NCBI GenBank assembly: GCA_951394405.1
Contig: OX596343.1
Span: forward strand, 310,001-374,000
Origin: Coprinellus micaceus
Taxonomy: Eukaryota > Basidiomycota > Agaricomycetes > Agaricales > Psathyrellaceae
Direction of reading: 5' to 3'
Length of the DNA: 64,000 nt
Shown here: positions 47,801-59,884 of the stretch, one piece after another
Numbering within the stretch: the stretch's first letter is position 1
Layout: each line of letters opens with the position of its first letter
Position numbers and translations under genes: made by a program
Notes under the pieces: model-generated
The model's database searches: none
What the model saw: the letters and a program-made list of their open reading frames with translations, nothing else
Told to the model about the DNA's origin: nothing

Positions 47801-47872
47801 GTATTCAGTAACGCAAGCATGTAGAGTCTGCAATGCAATGACTCTGTCGCGTCGAGAGATCTCTTTCGGCAT
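44857..47872 (-). CDS. EZH2: EZH2-type histone H3K27 methyltransferase (PRC2 catalytic subunit)
   Basis: Multi-exon gene converging on the RUS gene. The ATG at 47872 (MPKEISRRDRVIALQTLHAC) has an in-frame stop just upstream. Reading toward the C-terminus: an N-terminal region with FFTQATEGG, a pre-CXC cysteine segment FCHNPNCLTGYCSVHC (about 47030-47050), a CXC domain (about 46285-46400) with CDATSNCKCFGNNAHCSHNC, then the SET domain. SET motifs are GDLISEYIGEL (about 45720-45770), ARYINHDEKNYNCHA (about 45440-45480, the NH and C substrate/cofactor loop) and NEHRIGFFASKSL, ending in EILINYGSEFF (about 45210-45240). The order CXC then SET identifies E(z)/EZH2 rather than other SET families. 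It would deposit H3K27me3 with EED and SUZ12 homologues elsewhere in the genome. The acidic C-terminal tail is long (about 120 residues past SET). Introns are short; internal exon edges near 46,200-47,200 are approximate. Confidence 0.87.
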
Positions 47873-48085
47873 AGCTTATATGTAAGCCCAAGCCAAACGA
47901 CAGAAGCACGAGCACGAGGTTGTAAGATGGAGGCTACGATAGCATGAGCTTCGGAGGATCTTTCCGCGTGAAATATAGCCTGGCCTGAGCGTGCGTAGAC
48001 GGTGTGGTGGTCCGAGTTCAAGTTGATCTGAACGCGTCCTCCGTCGCGGTGTCAGTGTCACGGTCACGGTACATATGTCTTGAAT

Positions 48086-48113
48086 ATTTATTTATTTATT
48101 TATCTATTTATCT
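48086..48113. repeat. TTTA microsatellite
   Basis: About six TTTA units with one TCTA interruption, in the EZH2 5' flank. Confidence 0.9.
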
Positions 48114-48360
48114 GAGGGTTGCTAAGTCCCAGAGGTGTATCTGACGCCTGCCAACCTCACACCTCTTTGGTTGGATGCATGCCCTGGAAACGGCCCCCGC
48201 CGATATCCGGGTGGGGGAGGCGTTTCCCATCGCCGATTGTGCCAATGAGGGGCCCCGGGGTGGCAGCGGTGCCGGTGAGGTCACGGTCGAACGAATGGCT
48301 TTGATGTTTGTTGAGATTGAGCAAATGTCAAAGTCTGGGACACTGACCTTTCAATAGGAT

Positions 48361-48575
48361 GCCTGTAAATCGGTGAGAAATGATTGAATTTCGGAATCCA
48401 GCGTACCGTTGTTTAAACAAGTTTTCGACGGGCGGACCGCCGGTTGCCGGGCGCTAAACGCCAGTTGCCAGTGATGGCACGTCAACGGCGTGACCTTGAA
48501 GTTGAACCACCACCGCCGATTGGGCAGACGGCTGTGCATCGGTTAGGCCTCTCCCCGGGCGCGAGTTCCACCACT
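48361..48575 (+). repeat. Dispersed repeat, copy 1
   Basis: Matches the reverse complement of about 59885-60115 over about 200 bp. Shared words include CGGGCGGACCGC/ATGGGCGGACCGC, GATGGCACGTCAA and GCGCGAGTTC. Ends are not sharp and no target duplication was found. A short related fragment (GGCGCCCGGGAGC, GCGGTCCGC) occurs near 54862-54895. Confidence 0.7.
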
Positions 48576-49255
48576 TCTCGCGGAGAACGTCCTTCAGTAG
48601 GAAGCAGGATTTTTGGTAGCCCAAAATGTCGTTCCTAACGCGACATCGTGCCGCTGTAAGTGTCTTCGTGAATTATCATTACCGATCCAGCGCTAGCCGC
48701 GTGCATGCTCACTTCGAAGTCTTTCTACCCTCAGTACATTCTATGCAAACGTCTTCAAGCTCCCCAGTGCTTCCCCCTTGGTAGACTTACCCGATTTCGG
48801 GCGTGGACTACAATCATCCCTAAACTCGTCGTGGACTCGTTCGGAGCCGTCAGCTCCAGTACCGCCGAGGCAGCCAACTTCTCCTAAAAAGGTCAGTAAG
48901 ATTGATTCTTGCCCCAGCCTACGCCTGCACTCGACCTCTCTGTTCGGAAACGAACTCCAGGCCTCGGCACCGCGATCCTATAACGCAGCCACGACCAAGT
49001 ACTGGCCTTGTACCACGGTAAGCCCCGAACGATGATATACATTGGTGCGTTTAGTCGTCAAGTATCTCGCAGATGCCACTCAGACCGATGTTTACTCTGT
49101 ACCCTCTGAGACGGTGTCATCATCCCAGCAAAACAAATAGAATTAACGAAAGTCTCGAAAAAACGCGTCCTGTGAAACGTATACAAATCCGGTCCACACT
49201 CGCAATCAACCATCTCGAGCTAAGCGGGGAGTTCGGTGGAAGAAACCCCCTCTAC

Positions 49256-52200
49256 TCAGAGCCTCGTGATCAATTGCTTGAGCCCCGACATCCAGAGGGC
49301 AATATCGGTGGTCTGTGACCCTCTGGTCAACAAATCGACGTGGATCGCAAGCGCCGCAGGTCTATCGTGGGCTTCCATTGCTGCGAAACCGACCACCCCG
49401 TCAGTAAGCAGGAGGGATACAAGAAGGGTGGGAACCTACCTCTGGTGAGCACAATGAGCAGCTCAACAATCGGAGCAGGAAGCGTTTCACAGTTCAAGGC
49501 GTCGAACAAGGGGTTCAATCTCCTCTCCACATCATCTATCATGCGCTTTTGGTTGGGCTATGTATCATTGCAAGATACTGAGTCAATCGTCGAGCTGTGA
49601 AAGGTCGAAAGGAATATTACACACCGGAGTCGTCTGCTTCATCCTATTCAAGTGATCAACGATGAGCTCATACGCAGGCTTGACGTGGTCAGGGACATGG
49701 CTTCGGTCTCCAGGAGCTAAGGGTACAAAACATCCTCAGCCAATCGTTCGTTCTCCTGATGTTCAATAGAATACTCACGATACTTGGGCGGAGGTGGTCC
49801 CGACCTCACAGTGGGCGGCGCACGCGATGGTGCTGGCCCGCCAGCGGGTCCTCCAGGCGGCGGCGGCGGTCCTCCTGGTCCTCTCGCACTAGGGGGCGGC
49901 GGCGGACCCTGCTGGGACTGCCCACCCTGGGGAGGGGCGTACGGCCCCGCCGCTTGAGGGGGCGGGGGAGGATGCTGTTGCTGAGAACCCTGGGGAGGGC
50001 CGTACGGTCCTGAAGGAGGTTGCTGCTGATGGATCTGAGGGGGAGGGGCGTAAGGACCTGAAGGGGCGGGTTGGAGCTGAGGAGGAGGAGGGCCTGCTCC
50101 ATGCACATATTGCGCTTGAGTGCCCCCAGGACGAGAATACAGCACGGGAGGATGCCCACCCTGCGCTTGAGGAGGAGGCGCGTATTGACTAGGTGTAGGC
50201 AACCTCGGCGCATGGCCCGGAGGCACGGACGGGGGCCGCATTCCTTGCGCTTGAACGGATCCTACTCGAGGTGGCGGTGGAACGGCACGGTTCTGAGACA
50301 CACTTCCGGGCCTTGGTGGGGGAGGAAGGGGATGATTACTGCCTTGCTGGCCCTGGTTGACGTACGGGGAGGGCGCAGGGGAGTAGCTCGGACTTGGGGC
50401 GTTAGGGAAGGGCGACGTGATCGCGTGGGGTTTGTCGTTCAATTTGAGCGCCGCGGGCTTGGGTCCAGTGGATGGCATCATCGCAGGAGCGTCGTTCCAC
50501 CCACCAGGGTCACGTTTGGGCGGAGGCGGAGGAAGCTGATTGGATGGCGTACCGCTCCTTCCATTTGTACCAACGAACCCTCCCACGCGCGGTGGAGGAG
50601 GAACGCCAACAGGAGGGGGCGGCGCAGGCTGGGTAGGGGCTGGCGGGTTGTAGGCGTTGGCAGGTTGGTATGGGTTGGAAGGCTGGTACCCGGAAGGTTG
50701 GTACCCGGAAGGTTGGTATGGCTGTGATGGGTGTACACTAGGCGCATAGGAGGGCTGCTGTGTTTGAGCGTGTATGGCTGGGGGCTGGTATGAAGGGTAT
50801 GTCGGGACGCTCGGGACAGTAGGAACGGCGGGAACGACGGAGGTTTGGATATATCCACCATGAGGACCTCTGACAGTTGATGAAGTTGCCGCAGCCGGCG
50901 CAGCAGTTTGCTTAGAAGAGGAGGCTGTGGCGTTGACCAAACGCTGGCGCTGTGCGGTGCGGTCGACGGTCGCCGAAGAGCCCTTGTACGCAGCCGGGGT
51001 GAGCTTGAGGATCTCAGCAGCTTCCTTCAACAAGCCCTGGGTAGCGAGGAGGTCGGCGTATTCAAAGTAACGATCATACAAAGCGGCGAGCTTGAAGCTT
51101 TTGACGGCGTCGTTCGACGAACTGGTGAGGTTAAGGTCCTCGTCCTTGTACTTCGTCGCGGCCCTGAACGTGGCCACCTTCTCGACGAAGGTCTGGAGAG
51201 AGTTCGCATGAGCTGAGAAGTACGATCCATGCTCCTGCTCCGTATTCTCCAGGTAGGCCTTCTCCTCCTCAATCAGCTCGTCCACCCAAATACTGACGAG
51301 CCTCTCCAACTTGCCCGCAGCCAGATAGGTAAGGGTCGCGTTCTTCCTGAACGGCTTGGCTTTGTCAACAGCGTCGTCATCCCCATCACTATCCCTCTTC
51401 GCCAACGCAAACTGGAACTCCAAACGAGCACCCAACTGCTCAGCCAAGCCCGCAAACTCCTCCTGTGATGCAAACGTGCACAGAACGACGAAGATCTCCT
51501 GCCACTCTTGCAGGTCCGCATTCTGCACGATATCCGCCAGATCGTTGGTCACGATCGATTGGAACAAACGGAGGTAGGGCAGCGCGGTCGTCTTCCGCTC
51601 AAAGTATGCCTTCTGGGTCTTCTTGAGGAGCTCTGGGCCTCCACGCGCAGCGAGGAGGATGGCGTCTGCAAAGCGATCGGACGACAGGCATAAGGTGACA
51701 GCGGACTCGAAATCCCCGAGAACAAGGGCCTTGGTGACCAATCTATCGGTCTCGGATTCGTCTGTGGGGTAGATCTTGAAACTGTTGTTCTTGATGACCT
51801 CCGAAGTGACGGATGAAGGACCTGAGCCTATCGTCGCAGCGACCGAGGCGTCTAGTCCGTAGTCGGTGTGCGGCACAGTTGCGCTGAGGCTGCTGAAGAA
51901 GTCGTCGCTACCAACCTGCGGGGTTCCTGGGTCTTCGTCTTCGCCAAATAGACTGGGGACAGTGGTGGTAGACTCTCCGCCATCAGCACCGAGTAAGGAC
52001 TTGCTGCTCCCCGTGTCAGAGATTTCGTTGCCTTCGCCACCATCACTGTTGTCGGAGGGGACCTCTTGACGTTCAGGCTCGGCAAACGAAACGACAGGCT
52101 CGCTCCTCTCCTCAGTAATGTCTTCTTCGTCTTCTTCCGCGAGCTTGGCCTCGGCGGATGCCTTGAGGGTTTCAACAGCCTCAGCTACGCGGGCAGCGAT

Positions 52201-53776
52201 GTCGTCTTTGGAGAATCCGAGGAGAGTGACCAGCTCGTCGCGCGAGTTTGCTTGGAATAAGCTGAGAAGCGCTTTCCACGCCTCACCTTCTCCCTTCTTC
52301 GATTCCGCGAGAGCCTTCAGGTCGTCTGCACCGATGGCTTCCTGCAGCTTCTTCGCTCTCTCAACAATGTCCTGCTCGGTTACAACGTTTCGGACGTGAA
52401 CGACACTGCTCTGGTTCTTGCCCTGCGCGGAAGGGAGGTTCGACACCGTGATAAGCTTGCCACCAAAGCCGAACGAGCTGGAGACTGGGCGACGCAACCA
52501 GTTGGGGGTCTGCGTGATCGAGAGGGTGCTGGCGTTCGAGCGTGCGAGATTGGGGTCGTCAAAGACGCTGATGCCTTCTCGCTGAGGGGTAGGGGCAACC
52601 TGGGACTCGTTGGTGGATTGGATGGAATGGATACCGATCGTCTGGTCGAAGAATGCTGTGGCGAAGATATCGGGGTTGCGTGGGCACCAGTCGACCTGGA
52701 ACGCCCAGTTGTCTGCCGAAGGAAGTTCGCCAATGACCTCCGAGGTCTGAGGGTTCCAGCACAGCGTTCGGTTGTCCTTGCCGCACGAGAGCAGTAGATC
52801 TGCATCCTGCTTACACCAAGAGAGGGAGAGGACGCCCTTTTCGTGGCCAGTGAGAATCTACAAATGTGTTAGCGTCGGCGAGAAGAGCAGAGATCTCACG
52901 CTCACCTTCTCTGGTGCGCGGGCGTTCCTAAGGTCCCAGACCATGATGATAGGTGAGGCATCGTCATCCGAGGACGTGACAAGGCGCGTAGCCTGCAGAG
53001 GTGTCAGCTAGAACCCATACTCAGGATGGATAACTCACGTTATCTGGATGCCAGGCGATATCACTCATCCCGCACCTTCCTCCACCAGCCAAGGCCACAA
53101 CCTCCCGCTTTCCACGCAGATCCCACACGACCGTGTACCCCGTACTGCTAGCTCCAGCCAAGACATACTGCACCTGCTGATTCCACGCGACGGAGGTGAT
53201 TTCGTCGAGCTTCGTGCTCGTCGATCCGGGGGTGGGCGTGTACGGCTTGGTCGGATCCTTAAGATCCCAGATGTACACCTCTCCACCAACAGCGCCTGAG
53301 GCCAGCAGGTTGTTCTGGATGGGGTTAAAATCGAGGCCGCGCACGGGGCCTTTGTGGGTTGTGTTGCGGTAGATGAGAGAGTCAGAGGAGTCCGCGCCAG
53401 CCAGAATCTTGGCTGGATCCCACAGTGCGAGCTCCCCATTCTCGAGACCTGCCGCGATAACGCCTTGTGGGCGGCTCGGATTAACGTATCCCCAGGCTAG
53501 TCGATTGTACCTAATTCAAAGTCAAGATGAAGGCCATTAATAACGTCAAGGTGCATACCGCGCAGTATCGTGCACCGATCCTTTCGGCCCATTCTGACCA
53601 GGTTCCCCAAGATCGTACTCGTCCTGGTCGAGGAAATTAGGAGCCCAAATCTCTAGCTGACTCTCGTTGCTAAAGGTGTCGTCGAGGGCGCCTGCAACGG
53701 TTCCAGTGGCCAGCAGTGGCGTCGAGGATGGCGACCACGCAAAGGTCGATGCTCGATGAATTTCCTTGAGCTTCAT
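49256..53776 (-). CDS. SEC31: SEC31, COPII outer coat protein
   Basis: Scaffold of the COPII outer cage, acting with SEC13 at ER exit sites. The start [18 protein letters not shown] leads into a WD40 propeller (about residues 1-340) with [68 protein letters not shown] and [14 protein letters not shown]. An alpha-helical ACE1-type region follows ([40 protein letters not shown]). A long Pro/Gln-rich segment (about 49750-50860) carries PPPP runs and is the expected SEC23-interacting, disordered part. The C-terminal helical domain is spliced on: [19 protein letters not shown], then [20 protein letters not shown] and [14 protein letters not shown] with a stop at 49256. Introns are few: one each near 53,550, 53,030, 52,880 and 49,780, plus several in the tail. 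Confidence 0.93.
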
Positions 53777-54501
53777 GGTGAGAGATGGAGATGACGATGC
53801 GCGCCAGCCATCATGGACACGTCGCTGAGCTGCTCGGCACGTGCTAGTGTGTACCCGATCGGGTATGTCATTCTCACGGGCGGCTCGCAAGCCAACTTGC
53901 AAGCGGTGAACATCCTGGGACACGGATGCTTGGTTCCGCAGGTAGAAGATGGTGGGAGAAGGGGAAAGGGTCAGTGAGAGGCATGGAGAGCGCTGACTCA
54001 GGGCCCCTCTTAAAGTCTCTATCGTCGTTGCCTCCAAATTTAAAGTCGGGCGCGTATCTACCAGTACGTCCCCTCCTAGAAGTGTCTCCAATACGAAGCT
54101 TCTCCACACAATTTAGCGCCCACCTCAATTCAAAGCCACTCGCTCCGGGTCGACAGCATCGTATAGGCTCTTCCGCGCTGCTACCACCGTGACTGGCGAC
54201 CACCACGCGGCCCCCTGACCTCCACTGCCCGAGAGTCCGTGGAGGGTGACCACTACTAATCCATTCTCATTCGCGTTTGGGGGTATCTGCATGCAGATGT
54301 GGATGTGGAAGCTCACGAGCTGGCGTTCGTTGCACATGTCACCGCGCGGCGCGGTACCGGTATTACCCCAATACATTTACAGTGCACCCCACCTCCCAGT
54401 GTACCATCGGGGATCGAGCCTTTCACATCCGAGTTTTTGGGCGTTGGGATAGGCTGTAATGACTGTTTCCCGGAGTAACATCGTATTTAAATACGTTGCA
54501 G
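53777..54501. other. Intergenic, no gene seen
   Basis: 5' flank of SEC31 and 3' side of the truncated repeat-associated gene. Several TTTAAA-like AT words near 54010-54045 and 54485-54495. No gene supported. Confidence 0.45.
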
Positions 54502-54852
54502 CTATTCCCACTCAACTAATGCCATTTGTTCCACGCAGATAGGTCTCCTCCAACGATTTGCGCCCAAGGGGATCAAGCGATCCTCGCCCTGGCGGGTTGT
54601 TGACCATGGCTCGCTTGTTGTTCCTGTCCTAAAACTGTATCTCTGAACGAGCCGCCCTTCCTCAAAAAATCGACTGGCAGCTTCGGCATCTTCGGGTGCG
54701 GGAGGCTCAATGATTTTGAGAACTCGAACGACGACCTTTGGGATGGTGTCGGAAGCATCCGAGTGCCTCGTGCGTGGGAGGTTCGCCATCTCGAATCGAA
54801 CCAAAGCCCTCCCCGGTGCAGGCATATCAGAGCGCGGTAGGTCATGCATCAA
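54502..54852 (-). pseudogene. 5'-truncated member of an unknown gene family (copy C)
   Basis: An open frame with VRFEMANLPRTR, PKVVVRVLKIIEPPAPEDAE and RLVQRYSFRTGTTSE that aligns with the locus at 59268-59793. The alignment stops, going upstream, where the other copy has its intron acceptor (CAG there, CCG here). Immediately outside lies a fragment of the dispersed repeat (54862-54895). The 5' exon has apparently been lost or displaced. The family is unknown to me; the sequence looks beta-rich. It could still be a short expressed gene starting at the ATG near 54852. Confidence 0.5.
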
Positions 54853-54861
54853 TCCTTTGGC

Positions 54862-54895
54862 GCCCGGGAGCTCGCGGTCCGCTGGTTCGACGTCT
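54862..54895. repeat. Dispersed repeat fragment, copy 3
   Basis: A short fragment sharing GGCGCCCG and GCGGTCCGC with 60003-60035, in the same orientation and on the same side of a related gene copy as at 59268-60115. Confidence 0.5.
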
Positions 54896-55044
54896 CAATC
54901 TCAAAGGTTTGCGCTGTGCGCATCCGTCCAACCGTGTTCCGTACTCTGATCGACTACATGTGTAAATAGTAAAAAGGCGCAATAATTGAGGCTGCTGGCC
55001 AAGCTGTATGAGGGGCATGAAGTTGAACAGAATTGAATGGAATC

Positions 55045-58000
55045 CTAGTCAGAAAGTACCGAAATGACCTCCTCGCTCTCAAGCGAGTTCCGCGCCTTCT
55101 TCCTGGGCGGTGCTCCTCTCAAGTTCGCCGTCCACCCATCTTCATCTCCACCCCCACCGTCTTCACTCTCACTCTCACTATCCGAAATATCAATCACCTC
55201 GGGCAGCTTCGACCTCGAGCTCGTACGCACGCCAGTCGTTGCGGCTGAACGCGATGCGCCGCGTGTTAGTGGCAGCTTGGCTTGTGAAAACAAGGCTGGT
55301 TTCGTCCCGGATCGCGCTGGGGGAAGTGTGCTTTGGGTTGTAGGCGCCCTGAAAGTAGCCACGGATCGCTGCCGCGATGACTGTTGAGCAACATTCGGCT
55401 TCGACCCCAATATCCCGCGCTCAATCTCCCTATCCACGTCGTCGTCGTCATCCCCAAAGTCGTCTTCGTCGTCCGAGCTCTTGTACCCCTCCGCTTCCAA
55501 TATCGCATCCACATCAAAGTTCTCACCGGACTCGCTCCCTTCCGAGTCGTCATCATCCTCATAAGCCCTTGCCTTCCCCTTCCTGTCCCCTGTCGTCCGC
55601 TTTCTCGGTACAGTCGAGGAAGCCCAGGCATCCAGGGCCCCGGTGTCCCCATCCCCAACTGCCTTCGCACTACTAACCTTTGCCGCCTTCCCAGCCCCGC
55701 TACCACTACTCTCTCCCTTCTTGCTACGCGCAGTCGCCTTCTTCGCTTTACTCGTTTTGTCTTGCTGTAAGAACTGAATCTCCAGCCTCTGTTGCCGCCG
55801 CATGACGTCGTCCTTGGAGAGGTGAACGTATATTGCTGCCTGGGGCCCAAGGCGAAGGTACATATTCGCTGCATACTTGTTGGCCACGGCCTGCTCCCTG
55901 ATATAATCCTTGATCATCAAGTGGACAAGGAGGCGTTCCACGTCCTATTGAGAAGGGGGGGGAATGAATATAAGTCAGTCTGACCAAACGGCGAGCGTAA
56001 GACACGGCGAACAGGCTAACCTCATTTGACAAGTCCTTCACAGGCCCCGTACACACCCTCTCCAGATCCACAGTTGCCTCCTCCTTCCCCCTTCCCCTCC
56101 CCCTCCCACCACCGCCCTTCTTCACCTCAACCTTGCCTCCCCCTAACCCCCTTGCCAGCTTTGCGATACCCGCCAACGTCTGGTTGCTGTTCATATTCTG
56201 GGTCGCCTGTATGATCTTGAGAAGCTGCCACGCAGCGAGGGTGACATCCTTCTTAACGACCGTGCCGTGGCTATTCGTGGTGGACGTTGGTGAAGAATTT
56301 GATGAAGAAGCTTGGGAGGCGCGAAGGCAGTTGTCGCAGTGCCCGCACTTGTCGAGGGCGCTGGATTCGACGGTGGTCCAGGAGTTAAGGGAGAGGTCCC
56401 AGGAGTGCCGGAAATAGCTGTCAGGGAGAAGTGAGTGATTAGTCCCAGGGTTTTTAGGTAACGACATGGAGCAGGAGATCTGGAACTCACTTCGCGAACT
56501 GGAGCTTCCGACACTCCGTCAAATCTTCAACAAACCCAAGCATATCACGCACTATCCCATCCGCACCATCAGCATGGGTCCGTCCTCCAAACAATACCAA
56601 TTGACCATGATGATGAAGACGACGTACGTTTCTTTGCCCCCGACTCCTCGCTGGACACCATACCCCCAATATTACTTGCATCTTGAGGGCGGTAGTACAA
56701 AAGACAATCCGAGTCTTTCCCGTCTCGCCCCGCACGCCCAGACTCTTGGTAGTACCCCTCGAGCGACTTCTGCATGCAACAAAAATATGATATCAGTGAA
56801 TGACTGCCGAAGTACCTGGAGGAGTAGAAACGAACCGAGACCTAGCGTATGGGGAGAGTCACTCGTTAGAAGGTACGAGACGAGAGTAGATGCGAGAAGC
56901 AAGTAGGGAGCTTGAACATACCGTATGGTGAATGACGAACCGAACGTCGCCTTTATCGATACCCAACCCAAACGCAATAGTCGCACAAACCACATGTACC
57001 CGGCCGCTCCTCCACTGCTCGTGCATCGCGCTCTTCACTTCCGATGGCACGTCAGCGTGGTACACCCCCGTCCGAATCTTGCCATTGCTCAGTTCCTTCA
57101 ACTTGTCGGCACAGACCTCGGAATCCTGGATCCCTCTTCAGCTCAGAAATATATGCAGGTAGACGAGATGGTACGTACCCTCCTTGAGAAGCAGTACACA
57201 ATCCCGGATTCGTTCGGGTGGTGCTGGAGTATCCACTCGACAATAGACACGTATACAGCTTCTCCCTGCGAAGGCTTCTGCATGACCTTGTAGTGGAGGT
57301 TCTTGCGATATAACGGCGCCGTGAAATGAACCGTTCCGTCCGTATTTGCACCTATACATGGATACCCTTATCAGCTTGTTGTTCTAGTAACTCGGAAACA
57401 AGGGAACGAAGCGTGCTAGCACTCACCTTCGCCGGGGGTAACAGGAGGTAGGCGGAGGATGCTGATGAGGTCTTGGAGGACTTTGGGTGGGCAGGTGGCC
57501 GAGAGAGCCATGATCGGGACGGAGGGGAAGCTGTTCTTCAGGATGTGGAGGTTCTTGTAGTCCGGCCGGAAGTCGTGCCCGTAGCTCGACACGCAGTGCG
57601 CCTCGTCGATCACGATCCGAGCCAGCTTCCCCCCGGACGACAGCCTGTGCAGAAGCGTCATGAAACTCTTATCTTTGACCAGTTTCTCCGGCTGGTATCC
57701 GGTCAGCGTTTGCTTCTTGGGTAGACGCAGGCTACGCACCGTAACATAGCACAACTTTATCTCCTGGGCGTCGGGAACGCGTCCGTCGGCCATTTGATAG
57801 AGGCGCTGCGTGATCTCCTTCTTCTCGCTGCCTTTCGTCGACCCGAGGAGCATCACCGCCTCGACGTTGTGCTCGCGCAGGTTCATGACCTGGTCCTCGA
57901 TGAGAGCGATGAGCGGGGACACGACGAGTGTGCATCCCGGGGTGAGGAGTGCGGGGAGCTGGTACGTGAGCGACTTGCCACCGCCTGTGGGCATGATACA

Positions 58001-58580
58001 CACGATATCTCGACCGTCGATGTTCGCATTGCACACCCTGTGTCGTGTCAGATACAGGTGCGACAGATGGAACGAACGAAACACGCACCCCCGCTGGCAA
58101 AGTCGGAACTGGGATATGTTGAAGATAGCCTTGCTCCTCGCTAGCAACATATCGTCCCAGTCAAACTCGTCTCCCTGGTAGTTGATCCCCTTCGCTCCCG
58201 ATGTGCTCGGCCGTGCGCGAGACTGCAGCGTCTGCTTGAGCTCCTCGAGCTCGCCGGCCTTCTTGTTCCTCGCCCGTTTGAGGTCCGCGATATCTTCGTC
58301 AAATTGCCGCAGCTCAGCCTCGGTCTCTGCGATCCTCCTCTTCAAGTCCCTGTCTGCGCCGTGTCAAGCTCAAGGTAGCTTCAACGAGGAGGACACATAC
58401 CTGGCGCGCTTGCAACACTTCTAGACCCATTCGCATGCCCTCCGTTCTGCGGTACCGTCCTTGTGAATTCCAACACCTCGTCCATCTGTGTCGTCCTTAG
58501 CTCCTGCCTTCCCTCGAAGGCGCAGGACAACGTACGTCGTCAGAGTCTGCGAAATCTCCGTTGTCAAAGTGCTGGCCCAT
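55045..58580 (-). CDS. RecQ helicase, RECQL (RecQ1) type
   Basis: A 3'-5' DNA helicase for replication-fork and recombination repair. Exon 1 ([15 protein letters not shown], start 58580) and exon 2 ([16 protein letters not shown]) join in frame. A coiled coil follows, typical of RECQL1 proteins: [20 protein letters not shown]. Helicase motifs: [18 protein letters not shown] (motif I), [14 protein letters not shown] (Ia), [17 protein letters not shown] (II), ALSATCPP (III), [19 protein letters not shown] (V) and [17 protein letters not shown] (VI). The zinc-binding CGHCDNC follows, then a winged-helix part with [17 protein letters not shown] and [12 protein letters not shown]. The C-terminal tail is acidic and low in complexity ([14 protein letters not shown] near 55435-55475) and ends in a basic KKARN patch, a likely nuclear signal. 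The order and spacing match RECQL1 rather than the longer BLM/Sgs1 type; no HRDC domain is seen. Confidence 0.9.
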
Positions 58581-59267
58581 TCAGGTTCAATATTGAAAAC
58601 CTAGTCCGAATGTAGAGGGTATAGTCGAAGACTCGAAGTTCAAGCACGAAACGCGACGCGACTTGAACTGTGACACGCTTACCTAACCCTCGACGCGTTT
58701 CCCGCGTGATTTGACAGTGACTTGGACTGAGCCTCTCTAGACTCTAGACTCTCTCTCTCTCATCTCTACGGCCGACCTGGATGTAGTTCCAGTTGACGAC
58801 GAGGACAAGACAGGGGATGTGCAGCGCGAGTGTCGGTCTGACGCGACGGCAATGTCGGGAGGAAGCTCCGACTCGCGAGATGTGTTACCTTTCGTTGGTG
58901 GTCCTGGAACGATAGGGATCGACTTACTGTGTTCATTCGTTGTCACTTTCTAAATGTCAGCACCCTTTCTATGCCTTGAATACAGGCTCTGTGAAGCCTC
59001 GCGCACACGCACCATTATCCCCAAGCCCTCTGGCTTGGAGATCCCTTACTCACGAAGGGAAGGGAGTATTTCACGAAGGTCGATTAGGCGCCGAGGGTGA
59101 GTTGTGGATGTAAGTACAAATCAATGGACGAGACGGCGAAGAGGTTGGTTGGACCAGGTTAGAGTAGGAATAAGTGTATTTACCTTCAACTCGTTCATTT
59201 GTGTCCCAATATCGCGATGCAGAAGCCTTCCAGGATTCCCATGCATCGAGCACTTTGAATCATCCCG
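58581..59267. other. Intergenic; weak minus-strand coding signal
   Basis: 5' flank of the RecQ gene. A CT-rich run lies at about 58737-58765. On the minus strand, 58946-58737 encodes a Ser/Thr-rich open stretch (SPVLSSSSTGTTSRS) behind an acceptor-like TTTAG, and 59235-59185 a possible first exon, but no in-frame link between them was found. Confidence 0.35.
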
Positions 59268-59793
59268 CTACGGTAAATAGATACGGTCAACATGAAGCAA
59301 CAGAAGGCTCCATCTACACGACGTTGCTCGACTATCAACGACCTCGTCCTTGAGGTAGGTCTCCCATAGTACCTTCTTTGAGTTTGGGGTGATCAAGTGA
59401 TCCTCACTGCGTTGTCTCATCGACCAAGTCCCTGTGGTCGTTCTCGTTCTGAGATCGTATTTCTGAACGAGTTGCCCCTCCACAAAAAGATTTGGCCGGC
59501 AGCGTCTGCATTGTCAGGGTTGGGGGGTTCCACGATTGTGAGGACTCGAAGGACGACCTTTGAGACCACGGTGGAAGAATTCTTCGTGCATGGCAAGTTC
59601 GCCATCTCGAACCTAACCAAAGCCTTCTCTGGCGTAGGTAAATCAGACCAGGGAAAGGAAGGTAGAAATTGAGCGCTCGCTTACCAGAGGTCGTCCCCCC
59701 GCGAAGGCCCTTCGACGAGATATACGTCTCGGGGGATGCGAAATGGAGCGTGATTATCCCTGAAAAAATACTCTCACCGTGCAGAACCAACAA
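59268..59793 (-). pseudogene. Frameshifted member of the same unknown family (copy B)
   Basis: The upstream exon FSGIITLHFASPETYISS (about 59760-59700) ends with a GTAAGC donor. After a 56-nt intron the next exon reads EKALVRFEMANLPCTK and VVLRVLTIVEPPNPDNADAA, clearly related to 54502-54852. Then the frame breaks: the continuation matching the other copy (EGQLVQKYDLRTRTTTG) is in a different frame. So the gene is interrupted by a small indel near 59490. The family is unknown; it looks like a small beta-rich protein. Confidence 0.55.
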
Positions 59794-59884
59794 CCGAGGC
59801 AGAGGGTTCCCCAGGTTGAGAATAAAGGGGTCGACGATGCTTTCTAGAATCGGGGCGTAACGCCAGAGGGGGACGCTGCAGAGG

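Larger units (their letters stand above)
47873..49255. other. Intergenic with dispersed repeat and microsatellite
   Basis: About 1.4 kb between the EZH2 start and the SEC31 stop. It holds a TTTA microsatellite, a copy of a dispersed repeat (48361-48575) and about 600 bp of unique-looking sequence. A short ATG exon MSFLTRHRAA at 48626 followed by a GTAAGT donor is visible, but its continuation is ambiguous between two frames, so no gene is called. Confidence 0.5.

Noticed and set aside
48626..49240. ATG with a strong GTAAGT donor (MSFLTRHRAA) and possible downstream exons
   Set aside because: The phase-0 continuation stops quickly, the other frame needs a different donor phase, and part of the region is antisense to SEC31 or next to a repeat.
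49236..49542. Plus-strand open frames that look protein-like ([18 protein letters not shown] and neighbours)
   Set aside because: They are antisense to the SEC31 C-terminus; the minus strand reads [16 protein letters not shown] and [14 protein letters not shown], which are family motifs.
58737..59253. Two minus-strand exon-like stretches (Ser/Thr-rich frame and MHGNPGRLLHRD)
   Set aside because: No intermediate exon or acceptor links them in frame; no family match.
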